64,000 nt of DNA from Alphaproteobacteria bacterium (GCA_018820275.1 JAHJOO010000066.1:62001-126000); one strand, 5' to 3'. Shown: positions 9,317 through 19,004, counted from the first letter of the stretch. Numbers and translations are program-made. The notes: a model not told the origin generated them from the sequence alone.

Positions 9317-10731
9317 GGGCCGCTGATAGGCCGGGGAGCCGTCGTCGGTCCAGCGTCACCGACGCCGTCCGGCCGGTGCCGGGTCTTGTCCCAGGCGAAC
9401 GGGTCGGTGACCAGACGCCAGGCGGCGTGGGCGAAGGCGATCGACAGCAGCGACCAGTAGGCCAGCGCCTGGAGCATCGCGGCCGGCCCATAGGTGAGAC
9501 CCGCCCGCCGCGCGCCGATGCCCGCCGTCAGCCAGGCGCAGATCACGCCGGCGCACAACACGATCAGGGCGGTCCGGGGGATCGCCGGCGGGAGGCCCAT
9601 GGCCGCGGCGACGAGGACGGAGGAGGCGACCCAGGCGATCGACGGCGCGTGCACCGCAGCCGAACCCAGCGCCATGCCCAGGGTCATGACAAGACTGATC
9701 GCGCCGCGGAGGCCCAGACGCCACGGGCGTCGCGTATGCACGCCCCAGGTCTGCATATAGCCCTTCATCCAGCGCGTGCGCTGGGGCAGCCAGTGCTCCA
9801 GATCCCCGGGCGGAGTCTCGACCGTCGGCCGCGCCAGGACGCCGAGCCGATAGCCCTCGCGATGCAGCCGGAAGCCCAGGTCGGCGTCCTCGGTGACGTT
9901 GTGGGCGTCCCATCCGCCGACAGCGCGGAGCACGTCGGCCCGGAAATGATTGCTGGTTCCGCCCAGCGGGAAGGGCAGGCCGAGGCGCGCCAGACCCGGG
10001 AGCGTCACCTCGAACAGGGCCGCGTATTCGAGCGCGAACTGGCGGTCGAGGAACGGTGAGGTCGTGGCGCCGGCGCGGACGATGCGCAGCGGCGCCTGGA
10101 GACAGGCCAGTCTCGCGCCGTCGTCGGCCGCGAACCGCGCGGCCGCCTCGCGGAGTTGCAGCGGGTCAGGTCGGTCCTCGGCGTCGTACACCGTCACGAG
10201 ATCCGCGCGGGTTCGGGCCAGACCATGGTTCAGCGCCCGTGGCTTGGTGCGGGGGTGGCCCGGCGGCACGATCAGTACGCGCAGCCAGTCGGGTCGCTCG
10301 ACCGCCTCGATCGCGGCCAGGGTGGCCTGATCATGGGCCTCGAGGAGCAGGAAGCCTTGCAGCCGGTCGGGGGGATAGTCGATCCGGGAGAGGGCGGCGA
10401 TCAGCTGGGATGCCACCTCCGCCTCGTCGTGGAGGGCGACCAGCACGGCGTAGGCGGGCAGGTGCTGCGGGTCGGGCGGCGGGCCGGGACGTCCGAGGCT
10501 GACGACCGCCAGCAGGATGCGCCATGCGGCGCCGGCGCCGAACGCAACGAGGGTCAACAGGACCGCCGCGTCCCCGAGGGTCGCGGGCGTCGTCGCAACG
10601 CCCGCGCCAAGCCCGATGAGCGACGCCGCCATCACCAGCCACTGGAACGCGGAGGGGGCCCGACGCCGCGCGCTGTCCGACGCCGGCAGGGCGAATTCGT
10701 ACGGAAGCGGGCGTTGGCCGTCGGCGCCCAA
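9313..10731 (-). CDS. Membrane-bound family 2 glycosyltransferase
   Basis: A 472-aa processive-type GT2: two N-terminal membrane helices (about residues 25-80), a cytosolic GT-A domain with VYDAEDRPDP (metal and sugar-nucleotide binding), TEDADLGFR (catalytic base region) and QRTRWMKG (the QxxRW acceptor motif), then four or so C-terminal helices. It resembles BcsA/XagB-like synthases but has no PilZ domain. The product is unknown, perhaps an envelope glycolipid or polysaccharide. The TTG start at 10731 follows GGGGAGGA by 7 nt, and a promoter with 17-nt spacing (10758-10786) lies about 20 nt further up. Confidence 0.8.
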   Translation of the reverse strand: MGADGQRPLPYEFALPASDSARRRAPSAFQWLVMAASLIGLGAGVATTPATLGDAAVLLTLVAFGAGAAWRILLAVVSLGRPGPPPDPQHLPAYAVLVALHDEAEVASQLIAALSRIDYPPDRLQGFLLLEAHDQATLAAIEAVERPDWLRVLIVPPGHPRTKPRALNHGLARTRADLVTVYDAEDRPDPLQLREAAARFAADDGARLACLQAPLRIVRAGATTSPFLDRQFALEYAALFEVTLPGLARLGLPFPLGGTSNHFRADVLRAVGGWDAHNVTEDADLGFRLHREGYRLGVLARPTVETPPGDLEHWLPQRTRWMKGYMQTWGVHTRRPWRLGLRGAISLVMTLGMALGSAAVHAPSIAWVASSVLVAAAMGLPPAIPRTALIVLCAGVICAWLTAGIGARRAGLTYGPAAMLQALAYWSLLSIAFAHAAWRLVTDPFAWDKTRHRPDGVGDAGPTTAPRPISGP

Positions 10732-10754
10732 GTGCGGTCCTCCCCGGTCCCGCC

Positions 10755-10801
10755 CAACCGGTAGGCGGCCCGGGCGACGGCGACAAGTCCCCGGCCGGTT
10801 G
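10755..10801. promoter_or_regulatory. Intergenic promoter with flanking inverted repeat (GT operon and tetR operon)
   Basis: On the minus strand TTGTCG (10781-10786) and TACCGG (10758-10763) have 17-nt spacing and would drive the GT2 operon. An inverted repeat CAACCGG (10755-10761) and CCGGTTG (10795-10801) brackets this promoter in the 124-bp gap between the two divergent operons. It could bind the adjacent TetR protein, but the 33-nt gap between arms is long for TetR operators. Confidence 0.3.
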
Positions 10802-10855
10802 TGACGCGGGGTCGAATGCCGCTATGTCCCGACTGGATTTCACGGAGCCCGCCCC

Positions 10856-11488
10856 TTGTCCGTCGCCCCCGCCCCGGCCGCGCGATCGGTCCGCAAGCCG
10901 AAAGGCGGCGGTCATGAGCGGCGCGCCGAAATCCTGTCGGCCGCGGAACGGATCTTTGTGGAGCATGGCTACGAGGGCGCGACGATCCGCAAGATCGCCG
11001 ACGAGGTCGGCCTGTCTTCCACGGCACTTTACATGCACTTCTCCGACAAGGCGGAGATCCTGCATGAGATCTGTCGGGAAGCGTTCGAGGCGCTGATGGC
11101 CGCCAACTCCGCCGTCATCGCCGAGTCGTCCCCGCCGATCGAACGGCTGCGCAGGATGATGCAGGCCTACGTCGATTTCGGGTTCGCCAACCCCAACGCC
11201 TACCGGCTGATCTACCTGACGCGGCCGCTCGAGGCGCGCGACGGGGCCCAGACGGCGGCGCAGGAGGTGGGCATCGGTCTGTTCCGCGCCTTCGAGGACG
11301 TGGTCCACGAAGCGGCGGCCGCAGGGCAGTTGAAGCGGGGCGCGCGCGAGACCGCCCAGGCCTTGTGGGCCGGCGGCCATGGCGTCGTGTCGCTGATGAT
11401 CACCAAGCCCTATTTCGAGTGGACCGCGCGGGAAACCCTGACCGCGACGGTGCTCGACGGCCTGTTCGAGGGCCTGTTCCACCCATGA
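10856..11488 (+). CDS. TetR/AcrR-family transcriptional regulator
   Basis: A 210-aa regulator with a clear N-terminal TetR helix-turn-helix (residues about 20-70): RRAEILSAAERIFVEHGYEG, TIRKIADEVG, STALYMHFSDK. The C-terminal ligand domain (AYVDFGFANPNAYRLIYL) resembles the WHG-type TetR_C. The start is TTG at 10856, with a GGAG about 9 nt upstream and a basic N-terminal tail. Its stop overlaps the ATG of the binding-protein gene (ATGA), so regulator and transporter are co-translated. By usual logic it represses its own operon; the ligand is unknown. A TetR regulator for an iron/B12-type importer is less common than Fur or a riboswitch. Confidence 0.85.
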   Translation: MSVAPAPAARSVRKPKGGGHERRAEILSAAERIFVEHGYEGATIRKIADEVGLSSTALYMHFSDKAEILHEICREAFEALMAANSAVIAESSPPIERLRRMMQAYVDFGFANPNAYRLIYLTRPLEARDGAQTAAQEVGIGLFRAFEDVVHEAAAAGQLKRGARETAQALWAGGHGVVSLMITKPYFEWTARETLTATVLDGLFEGLFHP

Positions 11489-12282
11489 CGCGCGCGGCGG
11501 CGCTCGCCACGGCGTTGGCGGCGGTCGCGTGCGCCGAGGCGCCGGCCCCCGACGACGGCCGCCTTCGCGTGATGTCGCTGGACGGCTGCGCCGACCAGTA
11601 TGTGCTGGCCATGCTGCCGGACGCCGAGCTGGCGCTTTCGCCGCGCGCCGACGATGCGGACTCCTACTTCGCCGAAGCGGCGCGCGGGCGGCGGCGCGTT
11701 CGCCCGGGGCTGGAAGCGGCGGTCGGCTTTCAGCCCGACGTGGTCGTCCGCCAATGGGGCGGCGACGCCCGGCTGCTGGCCGCGCTGGAGCGTCGCGGTG
11801 TCAAGGTCGTGGAGATCGGCGACGCCTCCAGTCTGGGCGACGTCCGCGCCAATGTGGTCAGGGTGGCGGACGAGATTGGACGACCGGAAGTCGGCGCGCG
11901 TCTGGCCGCGGGCATGGACGCGCGGCTGGCCGGTGCGGCGCGTCGGGCGGGTCCGCCGGAGCCGGCGCTGTATCTGACTGCGTCCGGATGGACGTCCGGG
12001 CCCGGAACCCTCGTCGACGCCGTGATGACCGCCGGAGGGCTGGTGAACGCCGCGGAGGCGCCGGGCTTCGGCGCCGTCGGTCTGGAGGCTCTGGCGCTGA
12101 ACCCGCCGGACCGGTTCGTCCTCAGCTTCTTCGACCGGCCGGGCTCGGACCGGCACGGCGTCGGACGGCACGAGGTCGTGCGCCGCGCCGTGTCCGTGGG
12201 CGAGGCGAAGGTGATCCCGGCGGCGCTGCTGTCCTGTCCGGCGTGGTACACGGCCGAAGCCGTCGAGATCGTCGCAGGATGA
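11485..12282 (+). CDS. ABC importer periplasmic binding protein, BtuF/FhuD-like
   Basis: A 265-aa exported protein with a short signal sequence ending AAVAC, which could be a weak lipobox (Cys18). The body shows the helical-backbone binding protein fold of the BtuF/FepB/FhuD class: MSLDGCADQYVLAMLPD near the N-terminus, FQPDVVVRQWGG in the middle and ALALNPPDRFVL near the end. It would capture a corrinoid, ferric siderophore or haem and hand it to the permease. Start and stop both overlap neighbours by 4 bp (ATGA). Confidence 0.8.
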   Translation: MTRAAALATALAAVACAEAPAPDDGRLRVMSLDGCADQYVLAMLPDAELALSPRADDADSYFAEAARGRRRVRPGLEAAVGFQPDVVVRQWGGDARLLAALERRGVKVVEIGDASSLGDVRANVVRVADEIGRPEVGARLAAGMDARLAGAARRAGPPEPALYLTASGWTSGPGTLVDAVMTAGGLVNAAEAPGFGAVGLEALALNPPDRFVLSFFDRPGSDRHGVGRHEVVRRAVSVGEAKVIPAALLSCPAWYTAEAVEIVAG

Positions 12283-13268
12283 CGGGGGTCTCACGGCTGA
12301 TCTTCGTGCTGGGAGCCACCTGTCTGCTCGCGCTCGCGCTGGCCGTCGCGTGGGGCGAGACGGCCCTGACGGCGGCCCAGTGGCGCGAGGCCTTCGTCGA
12401 TCCGGGGTCGGGACCGGCGGACGTCCTGTGGCGCATACGGGCGCCGCGGGCGCTTTGCGCGCTCCTGGTCGGGGGTGCCCTTGGCCTCGGCGGCGCCGTG
12501 ATGCAGGGCCTGCTGCGCAATCCGTTGGCCGAACCGGGCGTGCTGGGGGTGTCCGCCGGCGGCGGCGCGGCGGCGGCGCTGGCGATCGTCCTGGGCCTGG
12601 CGGCGGTTCCGGGCGCCGTCGAGCTGGCGGCGGTGGCTGGCGCTGGGATGATCGCCGTCGCCTTGCTGGCCTTCGTCAGCCGGGTGGCGTCTCCGGCCGG
12701 GCTGATCCTGTTCGGCGTGGCCCTGTCGGCCCTCGGGGGCGCCGCGACGTCCCTCGTGTTCAATCTCGCGCCGACCCCGCTGGCGGCGGCCGAGGTCATG
12801 GCCTGGCTCATGGGGTCGGTGGAGAACCGGGGCTGGACCGAGGTCCTGTGGATCGCCGTGCCGACGGCGCTCGCGGCCGGCCTGGCCCAGGCCTGCGGGC
12901 CCGGTTTGCGCGCGCTCGCCCTGGGCGAGGACACGGCGCGGACGCTGGGGCTGCGGCTGGAACGGTTGCGCGCCCTGGCGCTGCTGGCGGCGTCCCTGGC
13001 GGCGGGGGCTGCGGTGGCGGTGGCGGGGGCGATCGGCTTCGTCGGCCTCGTGGCCCCGCATCTGGTGAGGCGCTTCGTTCGGGACGACCCGGCGCGGCTG
13101 TGGGCGCCCTCGGCGCTGGCGGGCGGGTTGATCCTCGTCCTCGCCGACCTCGCGGTCCGGGTGATCCCGACCGAGCAGGAACTGAAGCTGGGCGTGCTGA
13201 CGGCGCTGGTGGGCGCTCCGCTGTTCGCCCTGATCGCCGCCCGCGCGGCGCGGAGCTGGCGCTCATGA
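12279..13268 (+). CDS. FecCD-family ABC permease (BtuC-like)
   Basis: A 329-aa membrane protein with about ten hydrophobic segments. WRIRAPRALCALLVGGALG and GGAVMQGLLRNPLAEPGVLG are the FecCD signature, and GAIGFVGLVAPHLVRRFV is the coupling loop that contacts the ATPase. The family forms homodimers that import iron chelates or vitamin B12 across the inner membrane. The start at 12279 overlaps the upstream stop; longer in-frame sequence is a shadow of the binding-protein gene. Confidence 0.9.
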   Translation: MTGVSRLIFVLGATCLLALALAVAWGETALTAAQWREAFVDPGSGPADVLWRIRAPRALCALLVGGALGLGGAVMQGLLRNPLAEPGVLGVSAGGGAAAALAIVLGLAAVPGAVELAAVAGAGMIAVALLAFVSRVASPAGLILFGVALSALGGAATSLVFNLAPTPLAAAEVMAWLMGSVENRGWTEVLWIAVPTALAAGLAQACGPGLRALALGEDTARTLGLRLERLRALALLAASLAAGAAVAVAGAIGFVGLVAPHLVRRFVRDDPARLWAPSALAGGLILVLADLAVRVIPTEQELKLGVLTALVGAPLFALIAARAARSWRS

Positions 13269-14005
13269 GCGCGCTGGCGTTGATCGGGGCGCGGGTCAGT
13301 CTGGGCGGACGGCCGGCGCTGGACGGCGTCGACCTGTCGCTCCGTGCCGGCGAGCTCGTGGCCCTCTGCGGGCCGAACGGCGCGGGCAAGTCGACCGCGA
13401 TCCGGGCCCTGGCGGGACTGATCCGGCTGGACGGCGGCGAGGCCCGGTTGGGGGGCGATGTCGTGATTGGCCTCCCGGCGGCCGAGCGCGCACGACGGGT
13501 CGCCTATCTGGCTCAGGAGCGGACGGTCGCCTGGAACCTGAAGGCGGCGGACGTGGCGGCGCTGGGCTCGCCGCCCGGGTCGGGGCCGCGCGTGGTCGCG
13601 GCGCTCGCGGAGATGCAGGCCGGGGCCCTGGCCGACCGGGGGATCAACGACCTGTCGGGCGGGGAACGGGCCCGCGTGCTGATCGCCCGGGCCCTGGCCC
13701 AGCCCGCGTCCGCCCTGCTGGCCGACGAGCCGACCGCCGGCCTCGATCCCGACGGCCAGTTGCTGGTCATGGACCGGCTGGCGTCGCGCGCGACGGCCGG
13801 GCAGGCGGTGCTGGTCAGCCTGCACGATCTGGACCTCGCCGCGCGCTTCGCCCATCGCATCGTCGTGCTGCACGATGGCCGCGTCCGCGCCGACGCGGCA
13901 CCGCGTCAGGCGCTGGACGACAAGGTGCTGGCCGCCGTCTTCGGCGTGCGGGCCGACTGGATCGACGGTCGGCCGCGCTTCGACCGCCTGGGCCTCAGGG
14001 CGTGA
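13265..14005 (+). CDS. ABC importer ATPase (BtuD/FhuC-like)
   Basis: A 246-aa ATPase: Walker A CGPNGAGKST, Q-loop AYLAQERTVAW, signature NDLSGGERARVLIARAL, Walker B SALLADEPTAGLD and switch histidine SLHDLDLA. It energises the FecCD permease encoded just upstream, whose stop codon it overlaps. No outer-membrane TonB-dependent receptor gene lies in the operon or nearby. It converges with the lytic transglycosylase gene, overlapping it by 11 bp. Confidence 0.9.
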   Translation: MSALALIGARVSLGGRPALDGVDLSLRAGELVALCGPNGAGKSTAIRALAGLIRLDGGEARLGGDVVIGLPAAERARRVAYLAQERTVAWNLKAADVAALGSPPGSGPRVVAALAEMQAGALADRGINDLSGGERARVLIARALAQPASALLADEPTAGLDPDGQLLVMDRLASRATAGQAVLVSLHDLDLAARFAHRIVVLHDGRVRADAAPRQALDDKVLAAVFGVRADWIDGRPRFDRLGLRA

Positions 14006-16049
14006 GCTGGTCGTAGGGGATCGGGCCGGATCCCGCGCCCCGCGCCAGGTCGTCGGACAGCGTCAGCGGCGCCGAGCCCCCGGCCAGCCGGGCCTTGTAG
14101 ACGCTCATGTTCTCCATCACCCGCATCATGTAGTTGCGCGTCTCGGTGAAGGGCGCGCACTCGATGAAGTCGACGGGGTCGACCTGGCGTCCGCGCGGGT
14201 CGCCGCAGCGCGCGATCCACTGCGGCGGGCGCGCCGGGCCGGCGTTGTAGCCGACGGTGGCCAGCAGCATGGACCCGCCGAACTGACCGGTCAGCTCCGC
14301 CAGATGATAGCTGCCCAGGCTCATGTTGTAGTCCGGGTCCCACAGCCGGTCGGCGGACCAGGGCAGGCCGAGGCGACGCGCGACGCCCGAGGCGGTGGAC
14401 GGCAGGAACTGCATCATGCCGCGCGCGTCGGCGCTGGACCGGGCCATCGGGTCGAAGCTGGATTCCTGGCGCGTGATGGCGAGGGTGAAGGGCAGGGGGG
14501 CCGCGCCGGCGACTTCCGGCGGAATGCGGATGGGATATTGCCGCTCGGGCATGAGGAAGCCGCGTTGGCTGGCGGCGCGGCCGACCATCATGGAGCCGAA
14601 CCGGTCGCCGTAGGCGAGGACGAGGTCCATCAGCTGGGCCAGATCGGCGGCTTCCGGCAGGCGGTCGTCGAGGTGATAGGCGAAGACGCGCATCAGGCCC
14701 TGCTCGTTGGCCTCGCCCAGGATCCGGGTGGCGCGGACCACCTCGTCGGCCTCGAAGCGGGCCCGGTCGGTCTCGGCGACGACCGGGTCGGCGGGCAGGG
14801 CCAGGGTGGTCACGCCCGCCTTTTCGGCCGCCAGCTGGCCATAGAAGGTCTGGATGTGGCGGGCACCCTGTTCGTACCAGGCGCGCGCGCCGGCGGCGTC
14901 GCCCCGGGCCTCGGCGGCGCGACCCAGCCAGTACAGGGCGCGGCCCTGGGTGATCGGGGTGGACGAATAGGTGCGCAGGGCTTCGAAATGCTGCGCCGCG
15001 CGCGCCGGGTCGTTCAGCTTGGTCAGGGCGACCCAGCCGGCGAAGAATTCGGCGTCCACCTTGCGCTCGCCGCCGGGGAAGCCGTGGCCGGCCATGGCGC
15101 CGTAGGCCCCGCGCCAGTCATTGCGCTGCAGCGCGTCGAGGAACCAGTTGCGCCGCTCGCTCCACAGGGTGTCCTGGCCCGCCTCGTGCGACGGGGCGGG
15201 GGGCAGGCCCGCCAGAAGCGCGAAGCCCTCGGACTGGCGGTTCTGCGCCCGAAGCAGGCGCACGCGTTCCAGCACCACGGCCGGATGCGCAGCCTGCGAC
15301 GGGCTGAGGCCGGCGATGATCGCGTCCGGGGCGTAGGCGGTGCGCAGGCTCATCACGGCCTGCGCGACGGCGCGGCTGTCCGGCGAGGCCATATCCAACA
15401 TGGCGCGGGTGGCGGGGCCGTGCGGGCCCAGAATCAGCATCTCCAGCCGCTGGTCGTGGTGCGCGGTCGTCAGCACCGGGCTCCAGCGGGCCAGCGCCCG
15501 CGTCTGAACGTCGGCCTCGAAGGACTGGCCCGTCCACCAGCGGCGGACCAGGCTCACCGCCTCCTGCTCGCGACCGGAGGCCGACAGGGCGTCGGCGAGG
15601 GCGAAGGCCCCCTGGGCCGTCAGCGGCTCGCGCCCGTCGAACCAGGCCAGTACCGACTGCGGCGCGGCATAGGACCCGGCCAGAACGGCCTCGGCTTCGG
15701 CGCGGCGCGATTCGGCGCGCGGCCAGGCGGCGAAGGCGCGGTCGGCGACCTCCAGTTCGGCGAAGGACATGTCGCGGCCGGACACGTCGATCACCGCCCA
15801 TTCGATCAGCTTGCGCGCCGTCGGGTCGGCCATCTGCTGCGCGAGGGCGCGCGCGCCGGCGCCGTCGCGGTTGCGGGCGGCGGCCAGGGCCCGGGGAAAA
15901 ATCTCCGCGTCGGCGGCCGAGAGGATGCGGACCTGCGGGGCATAGGGACGCTCCTGCGCCGGCGCGACCGCGGCGGCGATCCGTTCGGGCGAGGGCGCGA
16001 ACAGCGCCGTGACGACGGCCAGGATGGAGGCGAGGAAGTTCTGGGCCAT
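13995..16049 (-). CDS. Soluble lytic murein transglycosylase (Slt70-like)
   Basis: A 684-aa exported protein: signal peptide ([15 protein letters not shown]), a long alpha-helical superhelical region, and a C-terminal SLT domain with [10 protein letters not shown] (catalytic Glu), [12 protein letters not shown] and [14 protein letters not shown]. It cleaves peptidoglycan glycan strands non-hydrolytically, producing 1,6-anhydromuramyl ends. The start at 16049 (MAQNF) has GGAGAAG just upstream; an in-frame upstream start at 16085 lacks this. Divergent from dapA. Confidence 0.9.
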   Translation of the reverse strand: MAQNFLASILAVVTALFAPSPERIAAAVAPAQERPYAPQVRILSAADAEIFPRALAAARNRDGAGARALAQQMADPTARKLIEWAVIDVSGRDMSFAELEVADRAFAAWPRAESRRAEAEAVLAGSYAAPQSVLAWFDGREPLTAQGAFALADALSASGREQEAVSLVRRWWTGQSFEADVQTRALARWSPVLTTAHHDQRLEMLILGPHGPATRAMLDMASPDSRAVAQAVMSLRTAYAPDAIIAGLSPSQAAHPAVVLERVRLLRAQNRQSEGFALLAGLPPAPSHEAGQDTLWSERRNWFLDALQRNDWRGAYGAMAGHGFPGGERKVDAEFFAGWVALTKLNDPARAAQHFEALRTYSSTPITQGRALYWLGRAAEARGDAAGARAWYEQGARHIQTFYGQLAAEKAGVTTLALPADPVVAETDRARFEADEVVRATRILGEANEQGLMRVFAYHLDDRLPEAADLAQLMDLVLAYGDRFGSMMVGRAASQRGFLMPERQYPIRIPPEVAGAAPLPFTLAITRQESSFDPMARSSADARGMMQFLPSTASGVARRLGLPWSADRLWDPDYNMSLGSYHLAELTGQFGGSMLLATVGYNAGPARPPQWIARCGDPRGRQVDPVDFIECAPFTETRNYMMRVMENMSVYKARLAGGSAPLTLSDDLARGAGSGPIPYDQLTP

Positions 16050-16149
16050 GCTTCTCCGGACCGGGTTGCGACCGCGCGGGCCCATCCCTAACCTTCAGAC
16101 GTTGAGACGGCGGCGCACGCCGCGCCCCCTGACAGGACCCATCGTCACC

Positions 16150-17034
16150 ATGACCGCCCCCTTGTTCAAGGGCGTGATCACCGCACTGATCACACCTCTT
16201 CGTGACGGAACCGTCGACGAAGCCGCCTTTTCCGCCCTGCTGGAACGTCAGATCGCCGCCGGGGTTCACGGCGTCGTGCCCATGGGGACGACCGGCGAGA
16301 GCGCCACGCTGACGGTGGATGAGCATAAACGGGTGGTCGACCTGTGCGTTGAGAAAGCCGCCGGCCGCGTCCGCGTCATCGCCGGGGCCGGGTCGCCCTC
16401 GACGGACAAGGCGATCGAGCTGGTCCGGCACGCCAAGACCGTCGGCGCCGACGGGGCCCTGGTGGTCACGCCCTACTACAACCGGCCTTCGCAGGCGGGA
16501 CTGAAGGCGCATTTCGAGGCGGTCGCGGACGCCGTTCAGCTGCCCGTGCTGCTCTACAATGTGCCCGGCCGCACCGGCGTGGATCTGGCGGACGACGTGA
16601 CCATCGCGCTGGCGCGTCATCCGAACGTGGTCGGAATCAAGGACGCCACCGGCGACATGGGACGCGTCAGCCGCATGCGCGCCGAAATCGGCGACGGTTT
16701 CGCCCTGATCAGCGGCGACGACCCCAGTTTCCTCGGCTATCTGGCGCACGGCGGGCACGGCGTTATCTCGGTGAGCTCGAATGTTGCGCCCGAGGGCATG
16801 GTGGCGCTGTACGACGCCGTCCGGGGCGGCGACCTGGAATCGGCCCGCCTTTGGCAGGATCGGCTGATCGCCCTGCACAAGGCGCTGTTCCTCGACAACT
16901 CGCCCGCGCCGACGAAGTATGCGCTGTCGAAGCTGGGGCTGTGCGGCGAGGACGTCCGCCTCCCGCTCGCGGCCACGAACGCGGCCGCGCGGCCGGTGAT
17001 CGACCGGGCCATGGCGGCGGCGGGCGTGGCCTGA
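16150..17034 (+). CDS. dapA: 4-hydroxy-tetrahydrodipicolinate synthase
   Basis: A 294-aa TIM-barrel aldolase of standard length. GTTGESATL holds the proton-relay threonine, YYNRPSQAG the active-site tyrosine, and [12 protein letters not shown] the lysine that forms a Schiff base with pyruvate. It condenses pyruvate with aspartate semialdehyde, the first committed step towards lysine and diaminopimelate. Its stop overlaps the smpB start (TGATG), a gene pair common in alphaproteobacteria. Confidence 0.95.
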   Translation: MTAPLFKGVITALITPLRDGTVDEAAFSALLERQIAAGVHGVVPMGTTGESATLTVDEHKRVVDLCVEKAAGRVRVIAGAGSPSTDKAIELVRHAKTVGADGALVVTPYYNRPSQAGLKAHFEAVADAVQLPVLLYNVPGRTGVDLADDVTIALARHPNVVGIKDATGDMGRVSRMRAEIGDGFALISGDDPSFLGYLAHGGHGVISVSSNVAPEGMVALYDAVRGGDLESARLWQDRLIALHKALFLDNSPAPTKYALSKLGLCGEDVRLPLAATNAAARPVIDRAMAAAGVA

Positions 17035-17504
17035 TGCCGGACAAGACGTCCCAGGCCAAGACGCTGGCGGAGAACCGTCGGGCGCGGTTCGACTATTTCT
17101 TGGAGGACTTCACCGAGGCCGGCATTCAGCTGCTGGGCACGGAGATCAAGTCGCTGAGGGAAGGCCGCGCCAACATCGCCGAGAGCTACGTTGCGCCCGA
17201 GGGCCGCGAGCTGGTGCTGATCAACGCCGACATCCCGCCCTACAGACAGGCCAGCCGGTTCAATCACGAGCCCCGGCGACACCGGAAACTGCTGCTGCAT
17301 CGCAAGCAGATCGACCGCATGATCGGGGCGGTCCAGCGCGACGGCCAGACCATCATCCCCGTGCGCCTGTATCTGAATGACGCGGGCAAGGCGAAGATCG
17401 AGATCGCCCTGGCCAAGGGCAAGAAGCTGCACGACAAGCGCGAGGCCCAGGCCGACCGCGACTGGGCGCGCGACAAGGCGCGCCTGCTCCGGGATCGGGG
17501 GTAG
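17034..17504 (+). CDS. smpB: SsrA-binding protein SmpB
   Basis: A 156-aa protein of normal length. [28 protein letters not shown] and [10 protein letters not shown] are the conserved OB-fold blocks. The basic C-terminal tail ([18 protein letters not shown]) enters the decoding centre in trans-translation. With tmRNA it rescues stalled ribosomes. The ATG overlaps the dapA stop. Confidence 0.96.
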   Translation: MPDKTSQAKTLAENRRARFDYFLEDFTEAGIQLLGTEIKSLREGRANIAESYVAPEGRELVLINADIPPYRQASRFNHEPRRHRKLLLHRKQIDRMIGAVQRDGQTIIPVRLYLNDAGKAKIEIALAKGKKLHDKREAQADRDWARDKARLLRDRG

Positions 17505-17511
17505 GTCCCCG

Positions 17512-17703
17512 TCAGCCCAGCGGCTGAGCCTCGAGGACGCCCTCCAGCGTCTGCCCCGCGCCCCCGTCGGCATACCAGCCCAGCGACGGCCGCATGAAGC
17601 GGTCCGCCGCGGCACCCAGCGACGCCACGATCAGGCAACCGATCACCAGCCACATCGCCGCCCGCCGTTCGGACGGCGTGAACACCCCATTCGTCTTGCG
17701 CAT
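17512..17703 (-). CDS. Small single-pass membrane protein, unknown
   Basis: A 63-aa protein with one hydrophobic segment (MWLVIGCLIVASLGAA, residues 17-32) after a basic N-terminus (RKTNG, SERRA). The start has an excellent ribosome-binding site, GGAGGAGG, 5 nt upstream, which argues it is translated. I do not recognise the family. It lies convergent to smpB, 7 bp away. Confidence 0.6.
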   Translation of the reverse strand: MRKTNGVFTPSERRAAMWLVIGCLIVASLGAAADRFMRPSLGWYADGGAGQTLEGVLEAQPLG

Positions 17704-17832
17704 GCGAGCCTCCTCCAGGCCCGGAAACGCGACGCGGCCGGGCCAGGTTGCACGCCCTGAAGCTTACGCCCCATGCCGTCTGATTCGCGTGGCAGGGGCG
17801 CCACAGGGGCGCGCAACACCCCTTTTGGGCGA

Positions 17833-18474
17833 TCACGATTCGATGAGGTCGCGGGCGCGCAGAAAGATCTGCCGGAACATCTCCGGCGTGAGCCGGCCGG
17901 TGTTCGTGTTCAGTCGCGAGCAGTGATAGCTGTTCAGCAGGATCAGGTCGCCGACGCGGCCCTCGGCCCCGTGCCCGGCCGGCATGGCGGAGGCGGGCCT
18001 GCCCAGGGCCCTGAGCACGTTCCTGCGCGACACGTCGCCGAGGGTGACGATCACCTTGAGCCGGGGCAGGGCGTCCAGGCGCGCAATCAGGAAGGGGCGG
18101 CAGGTGCGCTCCTCCTCCGGCGTCGGCTTGTTGCCGGGCGGCGCGCAGCGGACGGCGTTGGTGACCATGCAGTCGACCAGTTCGAGACCGTCGTCGGGCC
18201 GCGCCTCGTAGGCGCCGCGCGCGAAACCGGTCGCCAGCAAGGTCTCGTAGAGCAGCCATCCGGCGTGATCGCCGGTGAATGGCCGGCCGGTGCGATTGGC
18301 CCCCGTGCGTCCGGGGGCCAGGCCCGCGATCAGCAGCCGGGCCTGCGGGTCGCCGAAGGACGGCGCCGGGTCGTTGAACCAGGTCGGCTCGCGCCGCGCG
18401 TTCTCGTGGCGATAGGCGACGAGCCGCGGGCAAAGCGGGCAGCCGCGCGGGGCCTCCGGAGGAAAGCCGGTCAT
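17833..18474 (-). CDS. Family 5 uracil-DNA glycosylase (UdgB-like)
   Basis: A 213-aa DNA glycosylase. CPLCPRL near the N-terminus and later cysteines (DCMVTNAVRCAPP, ERTCRPF) match the four [4Fe-4S] ligands. GLAPGRTGANRTGRPFTG is the uracil-pocket motif of family 5, and NSYHCSRLNTNTGRLT is its second motif. Family 5 enzymes remove uracil and other deaminated bases, and lack the catalytic Asp/Asn of family 1. The ATG overlaps the stop of the NYN-domain gene, so the two are coupled. Confidence 0.88.
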   Translation of the reverse strand: MTGFPPEAPRGCPLCPRLVAYRHENARREPTWFNDPAPSFGDPQARLLIAGLAPGRTGANRTGRPFTGDHAGWLLYETLLATGFARGAYEARPDDGLELVDCMVTNAVRCAPPGNKPTPEEERTCRPFLIARLDALPRLKVIVTLGDVSRRNVLRALGRPASAMPAGHGAEGRVGDLILLNSYHCSRLNTNTGRLTPEMFRQIFLRARDLIES

Positions 18475-19004
18475 GCGCGGGGCCGCGCGACTTCGGGCAG
18501 CAGATCGGCGAGGTCGAGGAAGACGTCGGCCTGTCGCCGCAGTTCGTCGGCGATCTGGGGCGGCTGGGTCTTCAGCGTCGACACCACGGTGACCCGCACC
18601 CCCTTGGCCTGCACCGCCTCGATCACCCGACGGAAGTCGCCGTCGCCGGTGAAGACGACCGCGTGGTCGAGACGGGGGGCGAGTTCGAGCAGGTCGACGG
18701 CCATCTCCATGTCCATATTGCCCTTGATGCGCGACCGGCCGTCGGCGTCGGTGAAGCGCTTCACCGGCTTGGTCACGACCGAAAAGCCATTGTAGTCGAG
18801 CCAGTCGATCAAGGGCTTCACCGGGGAGAACTCCTCGCCCTCGATCACGGCGGTGTAATAGAGCGCCCGGAGCAGTCGCCCCCGCGCGGCGAAATGATCG
18901 AGCAGCCGCCGGAAGTCGAGATCGGCGTGCAGTCCCCGGGCCGTCGCATGCAAATTCGCCCCGTCGATGAAAAGCGCGAGGCGTTCTGGCATGATGTCCG
19001 GCAT
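18471..19004 (-). CDS. NYN-domain (LabA/DUF88-like) protein, putative RNase
   Basis: A 177-aa PIN-like NYN domain: ALFIDGANLHAT at the N-terminus, DMEMAVDLLELA in the middle, and VVFTGDGDFRRVIEAVQAKG, supplying the acidic metal-binding residues typical of the fold. Members are predicted or shown metal-dependent RNases. The start is either ATG 19004 (GGAAG about 7 nt upstream) or ATG 18992. Its stop overlaps the start of the uracil-DNA glycosylase, suggesting a joint nucleic-acid maintenance role. Its 5' end meets that of folK head to head. Confidence 0.8.
   Translation of the reverse strand: MPDIMPERLALFIDGANLHATARGLHADLDFRRLLDHFAARGRLLRALYYTAVIEGEEFSPVKPLIDWLDYNGFSVVTKPVKRFTDADGRSRIKGNMDMEMAVDLLELAPRLDHAVVFTGDGDFRRVIEAVQAKGVRVTVVSTLKTQPPQIADELRRQADVFLDLADLLPEVARPRA

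Noticed and set aside
10732-10855. Cobalamin riboswitch before the importer operon
   Set aside because: I could not find the conserved core by eye, and the leader is only about 120 nt; left as a check, not a feature.
12122-13873. 583-aa open frame antisense to the ABC importer genes
   Set aside because: Low-complexity Ala/Arg/Pro sequence; the sense strand has three complete family matches with ATGA overlaps.
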